Positions 12,734-13,632 of a stretch of 13,632 bases of DNA are shown here, one piece after another. The notes beneath the pieces are model-generated. The model worked only from the letters and a program-made list of their open reading frames with translations. It was not told the DNA's origin and searched no databases. The number at the start of each line of letters is the position of its first letter. The stretch's first letter is position 1. The DNA comes from Calditrichota bacterium (GTDB taxonomy: Bacteria > Calditrichota > Calditrichia > RBG-13-44-9 > J075): positions 1 through 13,632 of the forward strand of contig JAJRYW010000577.1 in assembly GCA_024275555.1 (NCBI GenBank). Direction: 5' to 3'. Both the position numbers and the translations under genes were made by a program.

Positions 12734-13452
12734 TTACCATCATCCCGGCCATCGACATCATCGGGGGGCGCTGCGTGCGCCTCACCCAGGGCGATTTTAC
12801 CCGCTGCAAAACCTATCCGGAGCCGCCCTTAGCCATCGCCCAGCGCTATGAAGCCGCCGGCGTTGTCCGGCTGCACCTGGTTGACCTGGAAGGCGCCCGC
12901 CGAAAACAAGTGGTGAACTACCCGGTGCTGAAGCAACTGGCTTCCCACACCCGGCTCAGGATCGACGTGGGCGGGGGCATCCACTCCCGCCAGGACTTAG
13001 AGCAGGTCTTCGACTGCGGGGCCTCCCAGGTTACCCTGGGCAGCATCGCGGTAAAGCAGCCGGGGCTGGCCCGGGAGTGGCTGGAGGAGTTCGGAGCGGA
13101 GCGGCTCATTTTAGGCGCGGATGTCAAGGGCGAAACCATTGCCATCCACGCCTGGGAGGAGCAAACCGAGCTGCGTTTGGCGGATTTCATCGCACGCTAC
13201 CGGGAGATGGGCTTCCGGGAGGTCATCTGCACCGACATCAGCCGCGACGGCAGTTTCGCCGGGCCGGCCTTGCAACGATACCAGGCCCTGAAAGCGGATT
13301 TTCCGGAGATGCATATCATCGCCAGCGGCGGCATTGCCTCCATTTCCGATGTCGAGGCGCTGAACCGGGCCGGCGTCGACGGGGTCGTCATCGGCAAAGC
13401 ACTGCTGGAGGGACGCATTCATCTATCGGAACTGGAGCCGTACTTATGCTGA
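12730..13452 (+). CDS. hisA: ProFAR isomerase, HisA
   Basis: HisA opens the ribose ring of ProFAR to give PRFAR, the substrate of HisF-HisH. It is a 240-residue (beta-alpha)8 barrel, the normal size. The expected acid/base residues are Asp9 ('IPAIDII') and Asp131 ('ILGADVKG'), with Thr168 in 'CTDISRDG'. The phosphate-binding loops are 'DVGGGI' (79-84), 'SGGI' (199-202) and 'VIGKAL' (220-225). The two half-barrels show the internal similarity of the HisA/HisF fold. The ATG at 12730 overlaps the hisH stop; GAGG is 14 nt away, so translation probably depends on coupling. The 3' end overlaps hisF by 7 nt. The wording resembles Bacteroidota HisA. Confidence 0.96.
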   Translation: MITIIPAIDIIGGRCVRLTQGDFTRCKTYPEPPLAIAQRYEAAGVVRLHLVDLEGARRKQVVNYPVLKQLASHTRLRIDVGGGIHSRQDLEQVFDCGASQVTLGSIAVKQPGLAREWLEEFGAERLILGADVKGETIAIHAWEEQTELRLADFIARYREMGFREVICTDISRDGSFAGPALQRYQALKADFPEMHIIASGGIASISDVEALNRAGVDGVVIGKALLEGRIHLSELEPYLC

Positions 13453-13632
13453 CCAAACGGATCATCCCCTGCCTGGATATCAAGGACGGGCAAACCGTGA
13501 AAGGAATTAATTTTCTCAATTTGCGCCAGGCCGGCGACCCGGTTGAGTTAGGGGCGCGCTACGCCAGGGAGGGGGCCGATGAACTGGTCTTTCTGGACAT
13601 CACCGCCACCATTGAAGAGCGGAAAACCTTTG
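13446..13632 (+). CDS. hisF: Imidazole glycerol phosphate synthase cyclase subunit (start only)
   Basis: Only the first 62 codons are in the window; the gene runs off the right edge. HisF uses ammonia from HisH to close the imidazole ring of PRFAR. The visible part, starting 'MLTKRIIPCLDIKDGQTVKG', is a clear HisF N-terminus and contains the general acid/base Asp11, then 'NFLNLRQAGDPVELGARYA' and 'GADELVFLDITAT'. The ATG overlaps the hisA stop by 7 nt and has GGAG (13434-13437) 8 nt upstream. A complete protein would be about 250-260 residues. A hisI or hisIE gene would be expected next. Confidence 0.95.
   Translation, partial: MLTKRIIPCLDIKDGQTVKGINFLNLRQAGDPVELGARYAREGADELVFLDITATIEERKTF

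Noticed and set aside
1..13632. CRISPR arrays, tRNA or rRNA genes, transposase genes
   Set aside because: No regularly spaced direct repeats of CRISPR length, no tRNA-like cloverleaf and no transposase-like protein were seen on either strand.

Overview
The window is a chromosomal stretch from a Gram-negative bacterium: two genes have export signals, and there is a periplasmic-binding-protein ABC transporter. The FCB group (Bacteroidota, Calditrichota, KSB1-like lineages) is my best guess. The clues are the gene order hisG-D-C-B-H-A-F, the bifunctional HisB lacking the enterobacterial zinc cysteines, and HisA and HisF wording that reads like Bacteroidota homologues. This is judged from memory of the families, not from a search. 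Most genes are GC-rich; the first gene (4-411) is clearly AT-richer (about 39% GC by hand count).

Layout. (1) 4-2719, minus strand: a NADP-type malic enzyme fused to a phosphotransacetylase-like domain (maeB), followed 43 bp later by a small UPF0158-family gene. (2) 2720-3285: a divergent intergenic region with no convincing gene but several inverted repeats. (3) 3286-6286, plus strand: a compact three-gene ABC importer of the PhnD/PhnC/PhnE superfamily, closest to the branch named 'putative selenate' transporters. Its permease is a fusion of two permease halves and its ATPase is unusually short. (4) 6287-6591: a GC-rich, palindromic, repeat-like intergenic stretch. (5) 6592-7416: an unrecognised protein with a signal peptide, an extracytoplasmic segment, one likely membrane helix and a C-terminal winged-helix-like domain, read as a possible membrane-bound transcription regulator. 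(6) 7449-7846: a histidine-operon control region with a promoter candidate, a 27-codon leader peptide carrying four consecutive His codons, and four RNA segments that can form alternative antiterminator and terminator hairpins; heptamer repeats and further hairpins lie between it and hisG. (7) 7847 to the end: hisG, hisD, hisC, hisB, hisH, hisA and the start of hisF, tightly packed, with every junction from hisD onward overlapping.

Working together. The his genes cover the PRPP-to-histidine steps except PRA-CH/PRA-PH (hisI/hisIE), which presumably lie beyond the right edge. When charged His-tRNA is scarce, a ribosome stalled on the His codons should leave segment 2 free to pair with segment 3, preventing the terminator and letting polymerase reach hisG. 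The most interesting items are this complete attenuator outside the group where it is best known, and the membrane protein with a winged-helix-like tail directly upstream.
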